From contig NZ_JBHEUZ010000018.1 in assembly GCF_041925275.1 (NCBI RefSeq), positions 1-64,000 on the forward strand: a stretch of DNA of 64,000 bases, read 5' to 3'. Position 1 is the first letter of the stretch, and every line of letters begins with the position of its first letter. Source of the DNA: Parapedobacter pyrenivorans_A (GTDB lineage Bacteria; Bacteroidota; Bacteroidia; Sphingobacteriales; Sphingobacteriaceae). The notes under the pieces were generated by a model. It made no database searches, was not told the origin of the DNA, and saw only the letters and a list, made by a program, of their open reading frames with translations. Shown here piece by piece: positions 1-8,487 of this stretch. Made by a program: the position numbers and the translations under genes.

Positions 1-76
1 GCCTTTGGCTAACACTTCCTACTGCTAAGCGTGTTCGGGACTTGCACCCTAGAGTTATCGCCCATGCCGGGCGCAC
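1..76 (-). mobile_element. Group IIC intron, 5' end (domain I), continuing off the left edge
   Basis: Read on the minus strand, the element begins at 76 with GTGCGCCCGGCATGGGCG, then a TCTAGGGTG block, AGTCCCGAAC, GCAGTAGGAAG and GTTAGCC. This matches my recollection of the 5' segment of group IIC introns such as the Oceanobacillus iheyensis ribozyme, which opens with GUGUGCCCGGCAUGGG. The 5' exon is the rho-independent terminator of aqpZ and its T-rich tail, the insertion target expected for class C introns. The catalytic core, any reverse transcriptase and the 3' end lie outside the window, so intactness cannot be judged. Confidence 0.82.
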
Positions 77-78
77 AA

Positions 79-122
79 ACAAAAAGGAGGGGTCGCGAAA
101 AGTCGCGCGCCCCCTCCTTTTA
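79..122 (-). terminator. Terminator of aqpZ, and 5' exon of the intron
   Basis: An inverted repeat pairs AAAAGGAGGGG-CGCG with CGCG-CCCCTCCTTTT around a short loop, with T-rich ends on both strands. It lies 18 bp beyond the aqpZ stop codon. A group IIC intron starts directly after it on the minus strand. Confidence 0.85.
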
Positions 123-139
123 CGGCAGATTTTCTATTA

Positions 140-856
140 TCAGCCTTTCCTTTCGAGCAGTCGCCACACCACAGCGGCAGCCACACCTCCCACGATGGGA
201 GCCACGATAAACAGCCATAACTGGCTCAACGCGGCGCCGCCGGCCAGAATAGCCGGGCCGAAGCTACGGGCAGGGTTGACCGATGTGCCGGTAATCGGGA
301 TAGCGACCAAATGGATGAGCACCAAGGTAAAACCGATGGCGAGCCCGGCCATTGTGCCATTACCCCATTTGGAGGTGGTACCGAAGATGACAAAAAGGAA
401 CAGGAATGTCAGTACGGCTTCTGCCACGAACGCAGCGGTGGTGCCGTATTCATTCTGGTACCCTTCCCCCCAACCGTTGGCACCATAAGCCCATTCACCT
501 GCTGTGAAACCCGCCAATTGGCCGCTTAGCACCTGCTGCAAGACGAATGCACCCAACAATGCACCGATGAACTGCGCAACGATGTAGGCGATGGCGTCGC
601 CTACGGAAATTTTGCCATTGACGAGCATAGCGATGGTAACCGCCGGATTGATGTGGCAGCCCGTGATGCCCCCGATCGCGTAGGCAAACACAACCACCGA
701 AAGGCCAAATGCCAATGCGATTCCTAATAAGCCCAAGCCCGAAAGGCCTGCAAGGGTGTCTACTCCTGCTACCGCAGCAGCTCCGCAACCGAAGAGCACC
801 AAACCAAAGGTGCCTACCAATTCGGCCACGAGCTTCGTTGAAGTTTTGATTTCCAT
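140..856 (-). CDS. aqpZ: Aquaporin Z (MIP family water channel)
   Basis: Inner-membrane channel for passive water flow, 238 residues, the usual AqpZ length. Both pore half-helix motifs are present: NPA at 70-72 and NPAR at 194-197. The selectivity-filter positions read Phe50, His182, Thr191 and Arg197, the water-specific set, so a glycerol facilitator is unlikely. The ATG at 856 is chosen because the protein then opens with the family-typical cytoplasmic stretch before helix 1; a longer reading frame starting at 919 would add 21 residues unlike the family and run close to an upstream terminator. A candidate leader RNA ending in that terminator lies just upstream. Confidence 0.93.
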   Translation of the reverse strand: MEIKTSTKLVAELVGTFGLVLFGCGAAAVAGVDTLAGLSGLGLLGIALAFGLSVVVFAYAIGGITGCHINPAVTIAMLVNGKISVGDAIAYIVAQFIGALLGAFVLQQVLSGQLAGFTAGEWAYGANGWGEGYQNEYGTTAAFVAEAVLTFLFLFVIFGTTSKWGNGTMAGLAIGFTLVLIHLVAIPITGTSVNPARSFGPAILAGGAALSQLWLFIVAPIVGGVAAAVVWRLLERKG

Positions 857-919
857 GATTCTATAAATTGGTTCACCCAAAGATAATAGCTTTCCTTGAA
901 ACGTGGTTACTTGCAACAT

Positions 920-950
920 AAAAAAAGCCCCACTTCACAGCGGAGCTTTT
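920..950 (-). terminator. Strong intrinsic terminator upstream of aqpZ
   Basis: On the minus strand a 12-bp stem (AAAAGCTCCGCT with AGTGGGGCTTTT, two G-T wobbles) closes a GTGA tetraloop and runs into seven Ts. It sits about 65 nt before the aqpZ start codon and follows a promoter box at 1001-1008, so it ends either a small RNA or an aqpZ leader (attenuator). Confidence 0.75.
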
Positions 951-998
951 CCATTTAACCAAACCTAACAAAATGAATACTGCTTTGCTTCTTACTGA
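951..998 (-). ncRNA. Candidate small RNA or aqpZ leader
   Basis: Transcription predicted to start near 998 would give a transcript of about 80 nt ending at the hairpin at 920-950. The body contains the T/G-rich stretch TTTTGTTAGGTTTGGTTAAA and no convincing reading frame on this strand. It could be a free small RNA or a terminated leader controlling aqpZ; the sequence alone does not decide. Confidence 0.4.
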
Positions 999-1000
999 TG

Positions 1001-1008
1001 CAAAAGTA
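1001..1008 (-). promoter_or_regulatory. -7 promoter box (TACTTTTG)
   Basis: Exact match to the Bacteroidota -7 element TAnnTTTG on the minus strand. No clear TTTG -33 box lies 17-20 bp upstream. It would serve the leader RNA and possibly aqpZ. Confidence 0.5.
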
Positions 1009-1110
1009 CCCACGGTTTGTTACGCTGCGATTAATTCGCAATTAACATATTATCATTAGCTGTCCAATGGCGAAATACGTCCATACCCAGCTTACACAGG
1101 ATGGCTTGCA

Positions 1111-2424
1111 TCAGATCACCAAACCGGTGCCTGGCTTAGCCACCGGAATGGCTTGCGCCCCCATACCCATGTGGAATTCCTCCGGGTGAGGACCGAACGT
1201 CACGTTCGAGTTCAATGCTCGCTCCCAGGTCACTTCCGCACCACTGTAAGCTGCCAACGTAGCCAATACACCGACCATGGTACTGTTGGTCATCCATTCG
1301 CCATCATTGATGGGCGTACCCGAACGGATGGATGCAAACAGTTCGTCGTGTTCCGTCTGATACATGTTATTGTTGGGACCCTCATATTTCCAAGGGTTCG
1401 GGCCCAGGATCTCATACCGACTACCTATATCGACCGCCATCTTACCTCCCGTTCCGACCACGTCGACGCTATTCCGGTTTGCCACACCCGTTTGCTGGCG
1501 CGCAAAATGGTATCCTTTCACGCCGTCTGGGTAGGTCAACTCCACTGCAAAATGGTCAAATACATTCCCTTTCTCTTCTTCTATCCGTACTTGCCGGCCA
1601 CCACTCCCGATCGCCCTCTCGGGGGAAACATCACCCATTACCCAAGCCATCATATCCAAGCTATGTACCGCCTGTTCGATTACCAGGTCGCCAGACATCC
1701 AGCTGTAATAAAACCAATTGCGCAATTGAAATTCCAGGTCTGACCATCCAGCTTGGCGGGGTTTTAAGCTGAGGTCGCCGCCGTACCTGAATGACGACAA
1801 CGATACCACCTCACCGATGGCGCCATCCCGTACCCGCCCGAAAACGGACCGGTTGGGATTGGCGTAACGGAAACAGAAACCTGAAACCACCGCAAGGTTC
1901 TTTTCTTTCGATTTACGCACCGCTTCCAATACACGCCGTACTCCCGGTGGATCGATGGCGACCGGCTTCTCACAGAAGATGTGCTTATCTGCATTTACTG
2001 CGGCTTCCAGGTGCAGCGGCCTGAATACCGGTGGTGTGGCCAGCAAAACGACGTCTACACCGGCGTCGATGACTTTCTGATAGGCATCGAACCCCACGTA
2101 TTTGTGCTTGTCTTTCACCTTCATTTTGGCAGGCTCAATCTTCATCAATGCATCGTAAGCAGTGGCCAGCTGGTCTTCAAAAATATCGCCCATGGCCACC
2201 AATTGTACATCTGGATCGGCGCGTAACGCCTGCGCCGCGGCACCTGTACCCCGGCCGCCGCAACCGATCAGGCCAATCCTGAGTATCTTTTTCTTTGGAG
2301 GGAAAAGCTCACCCGCAAAACCGAACGGGTGTGCGAGCGGAAGGATTGCGGCCATTGTTCCAGCTGTCTTTAAGAATGTACGACGGGATGCACCCCCATT
2401 CGCGCTCGATGTGATTTCTGTCAT
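1111..2424 (-). CDS. Tat-exported Gfo/Idh/MocA family oxidoreductase
   Basis: Predicted NAD(P)-dependent oxidoreductase or glycosidase-like enzyme of the Gfo/Idh/MocA family, 437 residues. The N-terminus carries a twin-arginine signal (SRRTFLK at about 13-19, then a hydrophobic stretch), so the protein is expected to be exported folded with cofactor. The Rossmann motif GLIGCGGRGTG lies near residue 55 and the family motif CEKPVAID near 152. Bacteroidota have many such exported paralogues whose substrates are mostly unknown. It follows the LacI-type repressor gene by about 70 bp on the same strand and may be co-transcribed with it, suggesting a role in pentoside or pentose use. That role is inference. 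Confidence 0.85.
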   Translation of the reverse strand: MTEITSSANGGASRRTFLKTAGTMAAILPLAHPFGFAGELFPPKKKILRIGLIGCGGRGTGAAAQALRADPDVQLVAMGDIFEDQLATAYDALMKIEPAKMKVKDKHKYVGFDAYQKVIDAGVDVVLLATPPVFRPLHLEAAVNADKHIFCEKPVAIDPPGVRRVLEAVRKSKEKNLAVVSGFCFRYANPNRSVFGRVRDGAIGEVVSLSSFRYGGDLSLKPRQAGWSDLEFQLRNWFYYSWMSGDLVIEQAVHSLDMMAWVMGDVSPERAIGSGGRQVRIEEEKGNVFDHFAVELTYPDGVKGYHFARQQTGVANRNSVDVVGTGGKMAVDIGSRYEILGPNPWKYEGPNNNMYQTEHDELFASIRSGTPINDGEWMTNSTMVGVLATLAAYSGAEVTWERALNSNVTFGPHPEEFHMGMGAQAIPVAKPGTGLVI

Positions 2425-2497
2425 GATGTAATTTATAGTGTTTCAGCATCTTCAAATAGGCCCCCAATATATAAATTTTTGCCGAAGTCGCTGTAAT

Positions 2498-3526
2498 TTA
2501 CCTACCCAGGAGCCTGTTCGAGCTTCTACGCACCAGCAACTCAGGTTCCAGTACGACCTTCTCGGGCTTATGCTTGTAGTAATCGCCTTTCTTAAGTAGT
2601 TTGAGAAAAAGACGGGCCACTTCCTCCCCCATCTCCACGGTACGCTGGTCTACGGTTGAAATGGTGGGACTTACCAGGTTCGTAAATGCCTCGTTGGCGA
2701 ACCCTACCACCCCAACCTCTTCTGGAATACGCTTGCCCGCTGCTTTCAGCTCCTGCACAACGCCCATGGCTGTAAAGTCTTCCAAGGTGAATATCGCATC
2801 GAACCCGATACCCCTATCCAATAATTCCCGCACACACCCCCGTCCAAATTCAAGGGAAAAATCGCCCTTGATGATCAGGTTTTCATCGACCGGCAAGCCA
2901 TACTGTTCCAACGCATCGAGGTAACCCCGCAACCGCTCGTTGAAGATATTGATGTTGCGGTACTGATTGATATGAACAATGCGGCGGTAGCCTGCTCGGA
3001 TGAGGTGCTCGGTGGCCATGAAACCGCCCCGGTAATCGTCGATGGTGACGGATGGTACATTGAGCCCCGACGGCACCCGATCGAAAAAGGCCAACGGGAT
3101 ATTCCGTTCCTTGATTTCCATGAACCCGCCATTATGTTCCGTTTCGAGCGAGATGGAAGCAATGATGCCATCTACCCGCGAACGGAGAAAAGTATCTATC
3201 CCACGGCTTTCCTGTTTAATGGATTCCTGCGATTGGTACAACAAGATGGTATACCCATTTTCATTCATCACACTTTCAATGCCATGCACCACCGAACTAA
3301 AGAAACTTACGTCGAGACGGGGCACCAATACGCCGATAATCTTTGTTTTACCAGAGCGTAGCGAAGAAGCCACTTTATTGGGCCTATAACCGAGGCGATC
3401 GGCCGTCTCCCGGACCGCCTTTTTCGTATTGGCACTGATGGCCGGATGGTCATTGAGCGCACGCGCTACGGTAGAAAAGGTGATATCAAGTTCCTTCGCG
3501 ATGTCTAGAATGGTGATTTTTTTCAA
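2498..3526 (-). CDS. LacI-family repressor of the xylose genes
   Basis: 342-residue LacI/GalR-type regulator. Residues 1-50 form the DNA-binding domain (TILDIAKELDITFSTVARALN plus a hinge helix ending KVASSLRSGKT). Residues from about 60 form the periplasmic-binding-protein-like effector domain. The frame opens with TTG at 3526; no in-frame ATG precedes the HTH, so TTG is taken as the start. It is transcribed divergently from xylB-xylA, and a LacI-type palindrome sits over the predicted xylB transcription start, so it most likely represses xylose catabolism. Xylose or a close derivative as inducer is inference. Many Bacteroidota xylose repressors have this family and place. Confidence 0.88.
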   Translation of the reverse strand: MKKITILDIAKELDITFSTVARALNDHPAISANTKKAVRETADRLGYRPNKVASSLRSGKTKIIGVLVPRLDVSFFSSVVHGIESVMNENGYTILLYQSQESIKQESRGIDTFLRSRVDGIIASISLETEHNGGFMEIKERNIPLAFFDRVPSGLNVPSVTIDDYRGGFMATEHLIRAGYRRIVHINQYRNINIFNERLRGYLDALEQYGLPVDENLIIKGDFSLEFGRGCVRELLDRGIGFDAIFTLEDFTAMGVVQELKAAGKRIPEEVGVVGFANEAFTNLVSPTISTVDQRTVEMGEEVARLFLKLLKKGDYYKHKPEKVVLEPELLVRRSSNRLLGR

Positions 3527-3585
3527 GTGAATATCGATTAAAAAAAGGTACGCTGTGCAAGCATCGGCTCGACTGTGAGCTCCAA

Positions 3586-3615
3586 CAAAAGTAAAGATAC
3601 ATTTTGGAAATCAAA
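3586..3615 (-). promoter_or_regulatory. Promoter of the LacI-type regulator gene
   Basis: Minus-strand TTTG at 3615-3612, an 18-bp spacer, and TACTTTTG at 3593-3586. This is a consensus Bacteroidota promoter giving a leader of about 57 nt. It overlaps back-to-back with the xylB promoter. Confidence 0.7.
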
Positions 3616-3633
3616 AAGTAATATATACCTTTA
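3603..3633 (+). promoter_or_regulatory. Promoter of xylB-xylA
   Basis: TTTG at 3603-3606, 19 bp, then TACCTTTA at 3626-3633 (one mismatch to TAnnTTTG). Transcription should start near 3636, inside the operator that follows. Confidence 0.68.
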
Positions 3634-3647
3634 TGCCAACGTTAGCA
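3634..3647. promoter_or_regulatory. LacI-type operator (xyl)
   Basis: TGCCAACGTTAGCA is palindromic at 12 of 14 positions around a central CG, the usual form of LacI/GalR-family operators. It directly follows the -7 box of the xylB promoter, so a bound repressor would block initiation. Confidence 0.7.
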
Positions 3648-3676
3648 TTATCCATGAAATTTATTAGTGTCCGATT

Positions 3677-5176
3677 ATGTTATTATTAGGTGTCGATATT
3701 GGCACATCCTCCATCAAAGTCTCGGTGGTAGATGCTGACACGCAGGCATGCTTGGCCTCCGTCCGTTACCCGGAAGACCATGAAAACAACATCCTCTCGG
3801 TTGTACCGGGCTGGGCAGAGCAGGCTCCCGATATGTGGTGGGACCAAGTAGTGGCCGCCATCCAGAAGCTCACCGCGGATGCAACTTTCAAGGTAAACGA
3901 CATCGGCGCCATCGGTATTGCCTACCAGATGCACGGCCTTGTGGTGGTGGATAAAGAAGGCAATGCGCTCCGTAATTCGATTATCTGGTGCGACAGCCGC
4001 GCTGTAGAAATCGGCGAAACGGCATTCGCACATATCGGCGAGCCGTTTGCGCTCGAACATTTGCTCAACTCACCCGGCAACTTCACAGCGTCAAAGTGGG
4101 CCTGGGTGAAGGCCCACGAGCCGGATGTCTATGCCAAAGCTCACCATATCATGCTGCCGGGCGATTACATCGCGATGAAGTTGACGGGAATCGCCACGAC
4201 CAGCATATCGGCACTCTCGGAAGGGATATTTTGGGATTTCAAGAATAATTGCATCTCCAAGGAGGTGCTTGCGCATTTTGGCTTCGATGGGGCAATATTT
4301 CCGGAAATCCGGCCGTTGTTTGGCGAGCACGGCACGCTACGGAAAGAGGTGGCTGCACGGCTTGGGCTCCGGGCGGGGATTCCCGTGTCTTACAAGGCGG
4401 GCGACCAACCCAATAACGCGCTGTCGCTAAACGTGCTGCAACCCGGGGAAGTGGCAGCCACTGCCGGCACATCGGGGGTCATCTATGCGGTAAGCGACCA
4501 ACTGGTATACGACCATGCATCGCGCGTTAATACCTTTGCCCACGTTAACTACATGCCGCAGGCTCCGCGCACAGGGGTCTTACTGTGCATCAACGGTACA
4601 GGCATACTGAACCGCTGGGTGAAGGACCATTTCGGGCATGGCCTCAACTACGCGCAAATGAATACCCTCGGCAAGGCGGTGAGTCCGGGCAGCAACGGCC
4701 TTAAAATCTTCCCGTTCGGTAATGGTGCCGAGCGCTTTCTGCACAATAAGATACTGGGTGCGCGTTTTGTGGACCTCGATTTCAACGCCCATGGCCGCTC
4801 GCAGGTGTTCCGGGCCTCACAAGAAGGCATTGCGTATGCTTTCCGCTATGGGCTCGATATTCTTCGCGAAAACGGCATGCACCCCGCAGTTATCCGTGCG
4901 GGCCAAGCGAATATGTTCCTCAGCGAGCTTTTCACTGAAATTTATGTAGAGGTTACCGGCGTGCCGGTAGAGCTGTACAACAGCGATGGCAGCGTAGGCG
5001 CCGCGCTGGGGGCAGGTATCGGTTCGGGTATCTTCGCGTCGCCCGCCGAGGCGTTCAGCAAGCAGGAACTATTGAAGACCGTTGAACCCCAGGGCACGGC
5101 CAGTTACGAGGCGCTATACCAGGAATGGAAGCAACTCCTCGACCAACAACTGGCTGAGGAGACGGCCCATGAATAA
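3677..5176 (+). CDS. xylB: Xylulokinase
   Basis: FGGY-family kinase phosphorylating D-xylulose to xylulose 5-phosphate in the cytoplasm, the second step of the isomerase pathway. 499 residues, normal for XylB. The N-terminal phosphate-binding loop reads GVDIGTSSIKVS (5-16). The MHGL segment near 92 is typical of xylulokinases. The catalytic aspartate lies in AGDQPNN near 242, and ATAGTSGVI follows in the second ATPase domain. It precedes xylA by 30 bp, so the two form an operon under the upstream LacI-type operator. Confidence 0.94.
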   Translation: MLLLGVDIGTSSIKVSVVDADTQACLASVRYPEDHENNILSVVPGWAEQAPDMWWDQVVAAIQKLTADATFKVNDIGAIGIAYQMHGLVVVDKEGNALRNSIIWCDSRAVEIGETAFAHIGEPFALEHLLNSPGNFTASKWAWVKAHEPDVYAKAHHIMLPGDYIAMKLTGIATTSISALSEGIFWDFKNNCISKEVLAHFGFDGAIFPEIRPLFGEHGTLRKEVAARLGLRAGIPVSYKAGDQPNNALSLNVLQPGEVAATAGTSGVIYAVSDQLVYDHASRVNTFAHVNYMPQAPRTGVLLCINGTGILNRWVKDHFGHGLNYAQMNTLGKAVSPGSNGLKIFPFGNGAERFLHNKILGARFVDLDFNAHGRSQVFRASQEGIAYAFRYGLDILRENGMHPAVIRAGQANMFLSELFTEIYVEVTGVPVELYNSDGSVGAALGAGIGSGIFASPAEAFSKQELLKTVEPQGTASYEALYQEWKQLLDQQLAEETAHE

Positions 5177-5206
5177 GCAGTTGAAACTAATAAATGAAAT
5201 AAAAAT

Positions 5207-6538
5207 ATGTCAAACGTACTAATCGGCGAAAACGAGTATTTTAAAGGTATCGGAAAAATTGGCTACGAAGGCCCCGAATCAGACAACCCACTGGCTTACC
5301 GTTGGTATGACGCGGGCAGGGTAATTGCCGGCAAAACCATGGAAGAACACCTACGGTTTGCGGTAGCCTACTGGCATTCGTTCAATGGAAACGGCAGCGA
5401 TCCGTTCGGTGGACCGACGCTGTTCTTCCCATGGGACAAAGACAGTGATGTCATCCAACGTGCCAAGGATAAGATGGATGCAGCATTCGAGTTTTTCACG
5501 AAGATAGGGATGCCCTACTATTGCTTCCACGATGTGGATGTGGTGGATTATGGCGACAACGTGGCCGAAAATGAAAAGCGGCTTCAAACACTCGTTGATT
5601 ATGCCAAAGAAAAACAGGCAGCCAGTGGCGTAAAGCTGTTGTGGGGCACCGCCAACCTGTTCTCCCACAAACGGTATATGAACGGGGCCGCCACCAACCC
5701 TGATTTCGCTGCGGTAGCACACGCAGGCGCCCAAATCAAGGCGGCACTGGATGCCACCATCGCCCTCGGCGGGGAAAACTATGTGTTTTGGGGTGGCCGC
5801 GAAGGATACATGTCACTGTTGAACACCGACATGAAACGTGAGCAGGAACACCTCGCGCAAATGCTGCACAGCGCACGGGACTACGCCCGTAGCCAAGGTT
5901 TTAAAGGCACCTTCTTCATTGAACCGAAACCTTGCGAGCCCACCAAACACCAGTACGACTACGATGCGGCAACCGTAATCAGCTTTCTCCGCCAATACGG
6001 CCTCTTGGATGATTTCAAGCTCAACCTGGAGGTAAACCACGCCACGTTGGCGGGACATACGTTCCAGCACGAACTGCAGGTGGCGGCCGATGCAGGCCTG
6101 CTTGGATCGATGGATGCGAACCGGGGCGACTACCAAAATGGATGGGATACCGACCAGTTCCCGAATAACATCAACGAGTTGGCGGAATGCATGCTTATCA
6201 TCCTGGAAGCCGGCGGTTTCGCAGGCGGCGGCATCAACTTCGACGCCAAGGTGCGCCGTAATTCAACCGATCGGGCGGACCTCTTCTATGCGCACATCGG
6301 GGGTGCTGATACCTTTGCCCGTGCACTCGTTGCGGCGGATAATATCCTCAACAAATCAGACTACCGGAAGTTACGGACGGAGCGCTACGCTTCGTTTGAT
6401 AGCGGCAAGGGGAAGGATTTCGAAACAGGTAAACTCTCATTGACCGATCTGCGCGACATCGCTGCGGCGTCGGGCGAACCTGAAACAATCAGCGGCAAAC
6501 AGGAATTGTTTGAAAATATCGTTAATCGATATATTTAA
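5207..6538 (+). CDS. xylA: Xylose isomerase
   Basis: Interconverts D-xylose and D-xylulose with divalent metal. 443 residues, matching class II xylose isomerases, which have the extended N-terminus. The catalytic His lies in FHDVDV near 105. VFWGGREGY near 195 and the metal-binding EPKP near 238 are family signatures, and LEVNHATLAGH near 277 supplies further ligands. Second gene of the xylB-xylA operon, followed by a hairpin. Confidence 0.96.
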   Translation: MSNVLIGENEYFKGIGKIGYEGPESDNPLAYRWYDAGRVIAGKTMEEHLRFAVAYWHSFNGNGSDPFGGPTLFFPWDKDSDVIQRAKDKMDAAFEFFTKIGMPYYCFHDVDVVDYGDNVAENEKRLQTLVDYAKEKQAASGVKLLWGTANLFSHKRYMNGAATNPDFAAVAHAGAQIKAALDATIALGGENYVFWGGREGYMSLLNTDMKREQEHLAQMLHSARDYARSQGFKGTFFIEPKPCEPTKHQYDYDAATVISFLRQYGLLDDFKLNLEVNHATLAGHTFQHELQVAADAGLLGSMDANRGDYQNGWDTDQFPNNINELAECMLIILEAGGFAGGGINFDAKVRRNSTDRADLFYAHIGGADTFARALVAADNILNKSDYRKLRTERYASFDSGKGKDFETGKLSLTDLRDIAAASGEPETISGKQELFENIVNRYI

Positions 6539-6549
6539 TGGCTAGCAAC

Positions 6550-6585
6550 GCGTGGTCGGCAGCAATAATTATCCGTCGACCACGC
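6550..6585. terminator. Bidirectional hairpin between xylA and the convergent gene
   Basis: A 9-bp perfect inverted repeat (GCGTGGTCG with CGACCACGC) separated by 18 nt. There is no long T-tract, but it fills the space between two convergent genes. Confidence 0.5.
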
Positions 6586-6589
6586 TTCA

Positions 6590-7804
6590 TCACCTACCAA
6601 GCCGCTCAAACCCAAAAATCTTCTCCCTCTCATCTTTTACGCCTACCAGCTTATTCTTGATTACCTGTGCGGCGATCATGCTGAACGTAATCCCATTTCC
6701 GCCATACCCCAAGGCGAAATGCATCCGCTTTTTACCGGGCCAGGGGCCAATGAACGGCAGTCCGTCTTTGGTGGAGCTGAAGGTGCCACACCAAGCCATA
6801 TCCACCACGAATGGGATTTCGGGGTATACTTCCCTGAACTTTCGTTCCAAGCGCTTGATTTTCCAACGCAACAACCGATCCCGCCGTTCGGGATTGCGGA
6901 ACGGCACGTCCTCGCCGCCGACCATCATGCGGTTGTCTGACGTGGTACGCATATAGAAATACGGGGTGGCTGTTTCCCAAATCAGACTGCGTTCCGGCCA
7001 AAGTTGCGAGGGTTGCACGGGCTGCGAAATCAAGGCATACGTAGATATCAAATCCATTACTTGCTTGGGCAGGAATTGCCCCGCCTCGAATCCCGCCGCC
7101 ACGACCACATACTTACAGCTGATAGGTATGCCCTCCCCCGTCAGCAGCTCGTATCCGCCTTTTCGCTCTTGGTAGCTCACAATTTCTGTATGCGAGAAGA
7201 GCAAAAGGTCGCTTTTCTTCCTATGGTACTTCAGCAATCCCGTAGCTGCCGAGTAACTATCCATCTGAGCGGCCGCGGTGTTTTTAAGTGCACCGGGTGC
7301 TTCGATCCGGTGTGCGGCAAGCAAGGCATCGGCGTGGAGGAATGATACGGGTAGGTTATGACGCCTGCGGACTTCATATTCCCGCTCAAGCAAACGGAAG
7401 CCTGATTGGTTGCTAGCGAGAAATAAGCTGGATACCCGCTTGAAGTTGGGATGTACCCCCGTGGATTCGAATACCTGTTCCAGATCGGTGATAGACTGCA
7501 AACTGGCGTGATAGGCAGTAACGGAAGCAGACTCACCCACTTTGTCGATCATGGCTGACAAAGGCACATCAATCTCATATTGCAATTGGGCAGTACTGGC
7601 ACCCGTACTGCCGGTGGCGATGGTCCGTTTGTCGAATACCGCACAAGAAATACCCGCAAGGCACAACTCGTGGGCCACCAACGCTCCAGTAATGCCCGAC
7701 CCGATGATCGCCACGTCAACGGTACATGCTTCTTTCAATGGGTGATGGTAGTTGAAAAGCTGATTTTTGACAATCCAATAAGGAAGCCCGGAATGTAGAT
7801 CCAT
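6590..7804 (-). CDS. FAD-dependent oxidoreductase of the DAO family
   Basis: 404-residue flavoenzyme of the D-amino-acid oxidase/glycine oxidase superfamily. The dinucleotide-binding motif DVAIIGSGITGALVAHEL spans about 29-46, and the C-terminal FAD-binding motif PFIGPWPG followed by GYGGNGITFS is near 360-385. No signal peptide is visible, so it should act in the cytoplasm. The substrate cannot be read from the sequence; a secondary amine or amino acid is the family expectation. It stands alone, convergent with xylA and divergent from the following HEAT-like protein. Confidence 0.85.
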   Translation of the reverse strand: MDLHSGLPYWIVKNQLFNYHHPLKEACTVDVAIIGSGITGALVAHELCLAGISCAVFDKRTIATGSTGASTAQLQYEIDVPLSAMIDKVGESASVTAYHASLQSITDLEQVFESTGVHPNFKRVSSLFLASNQSGFRLLEREYEVRRRHNLPVSFLHADALLAAHRIEAPGALKNTAAAQMDSYSAATGLLKYHRKKSDLLLFSHTEIVSYQERKGGYELLTGEGIPISCKYVVVAAGFEAGQFLPKQVMDLISTYALISQPVQPSQLWPERSLIWETATPYFYMRTTSDNRMMVGGEDVPFRNPERRDRLLRWKIKRLERKFREVYPEIPFVVDMAWCGTFSSTKDGLPFIGPWPGKKRMHFALGYGGNGITFSMIAAQVIKNKLVGVKDEREKIFGFERLGR

Positions 7805-7908
7805 TTTCGGTTATTTCCCCAATAAACAGTATGCTGCCTGAATTGTTTCACGGCCGCACAGGGTTATCTAATGATATTTTTACCTATTATTGCGTGTATT
7901 TGGTTACA

Positions 7909-8487
7909 ATGGACGTACAAACGCTCAAGAATCGGTTAACTGTCAGCAATGCGAACCAGGTTAGGGTGCCCGACTTAAAAGCACTTGGTAACGACTCGGG
8001 TGTCCCGATGGGCGAATTACATGACCTGTGCTATGATGACGAGCGACCCACACTAGCCTTCCGGGCGGCGTGGCTATTGGAATACATCGCCGTCCACCAT
8101 CCGGACCGGTTTATGAGGGTGGCCCACATGTTCTTTACCCGATTGCCCCACCAAGAGAACCCAAGCTGCCAACGGCACTTCACCAATATCCTCCGGATGC
8201 TTACGCATCACAAAGCACCGAAATCCTACCAGGATATACTCCGATCGGCCGATCGCGAGCAATTGGTGGAAACCGTTTTCAATTGGTTTATCGATACACA
8301 AACCCCCGTGGCCATCCAAGCCAATTGCATGGACGTCCTTTTCCAGCTAAGCCATGAATTTACGTGGATCCGTGAAGAGCTTACACTGCAAATCGAATTT
8401 CTGCTCCGCGATGGATCGGCGGCGATACAAAGCCGGGGGAAGAAGGTATTGGAAAAATTGAAAAAACCGCTCAGAACCGGAGATTGA
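7909..8487 (+). CDS. Conserved hypothetical helical (HEAT-like) protein
   Basis: About 192 residues from the ATG at 7909; a longer frame begins at 7831 but its first 26 residues look like untranslated sequence. No signal peptide or membrane segment. The protein is rich in amphipathic helices with spacing like HEAT repeats (segments TLAFRAAWLLEYIAVHHP and AIQANCMDVLFQLSHEF). No catalytic motif is recognised. Its last 17 nt overlap the end of the convergent outer-membrane protein gene. Confidence 0.7.
   Translation: MDVQTLKNRLTVSNANQVRVPDLKALGNDSGVPMGELHDLCYDDERPTLAFRAAWLLEYIAVHHPDRFMRVAHMFFTRLPHQENPSCQRHFTNILRMLTHHKAPKSYQDILRSADREQLVETVFNWFIDTQTPVAIQANCMDVLFQLSHEFTWIREELTLQIEFLLRDGSAAIQSRGKKVLEKLKKPLRTGD

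Noticed and set aside
973..1059. A 28-codon plus-strand frame (starting MNTALLLTDAK)
   Set aside because: No supporting promoter on that strand; the minus strand carries the -7 box and terminator of a likely RNA.
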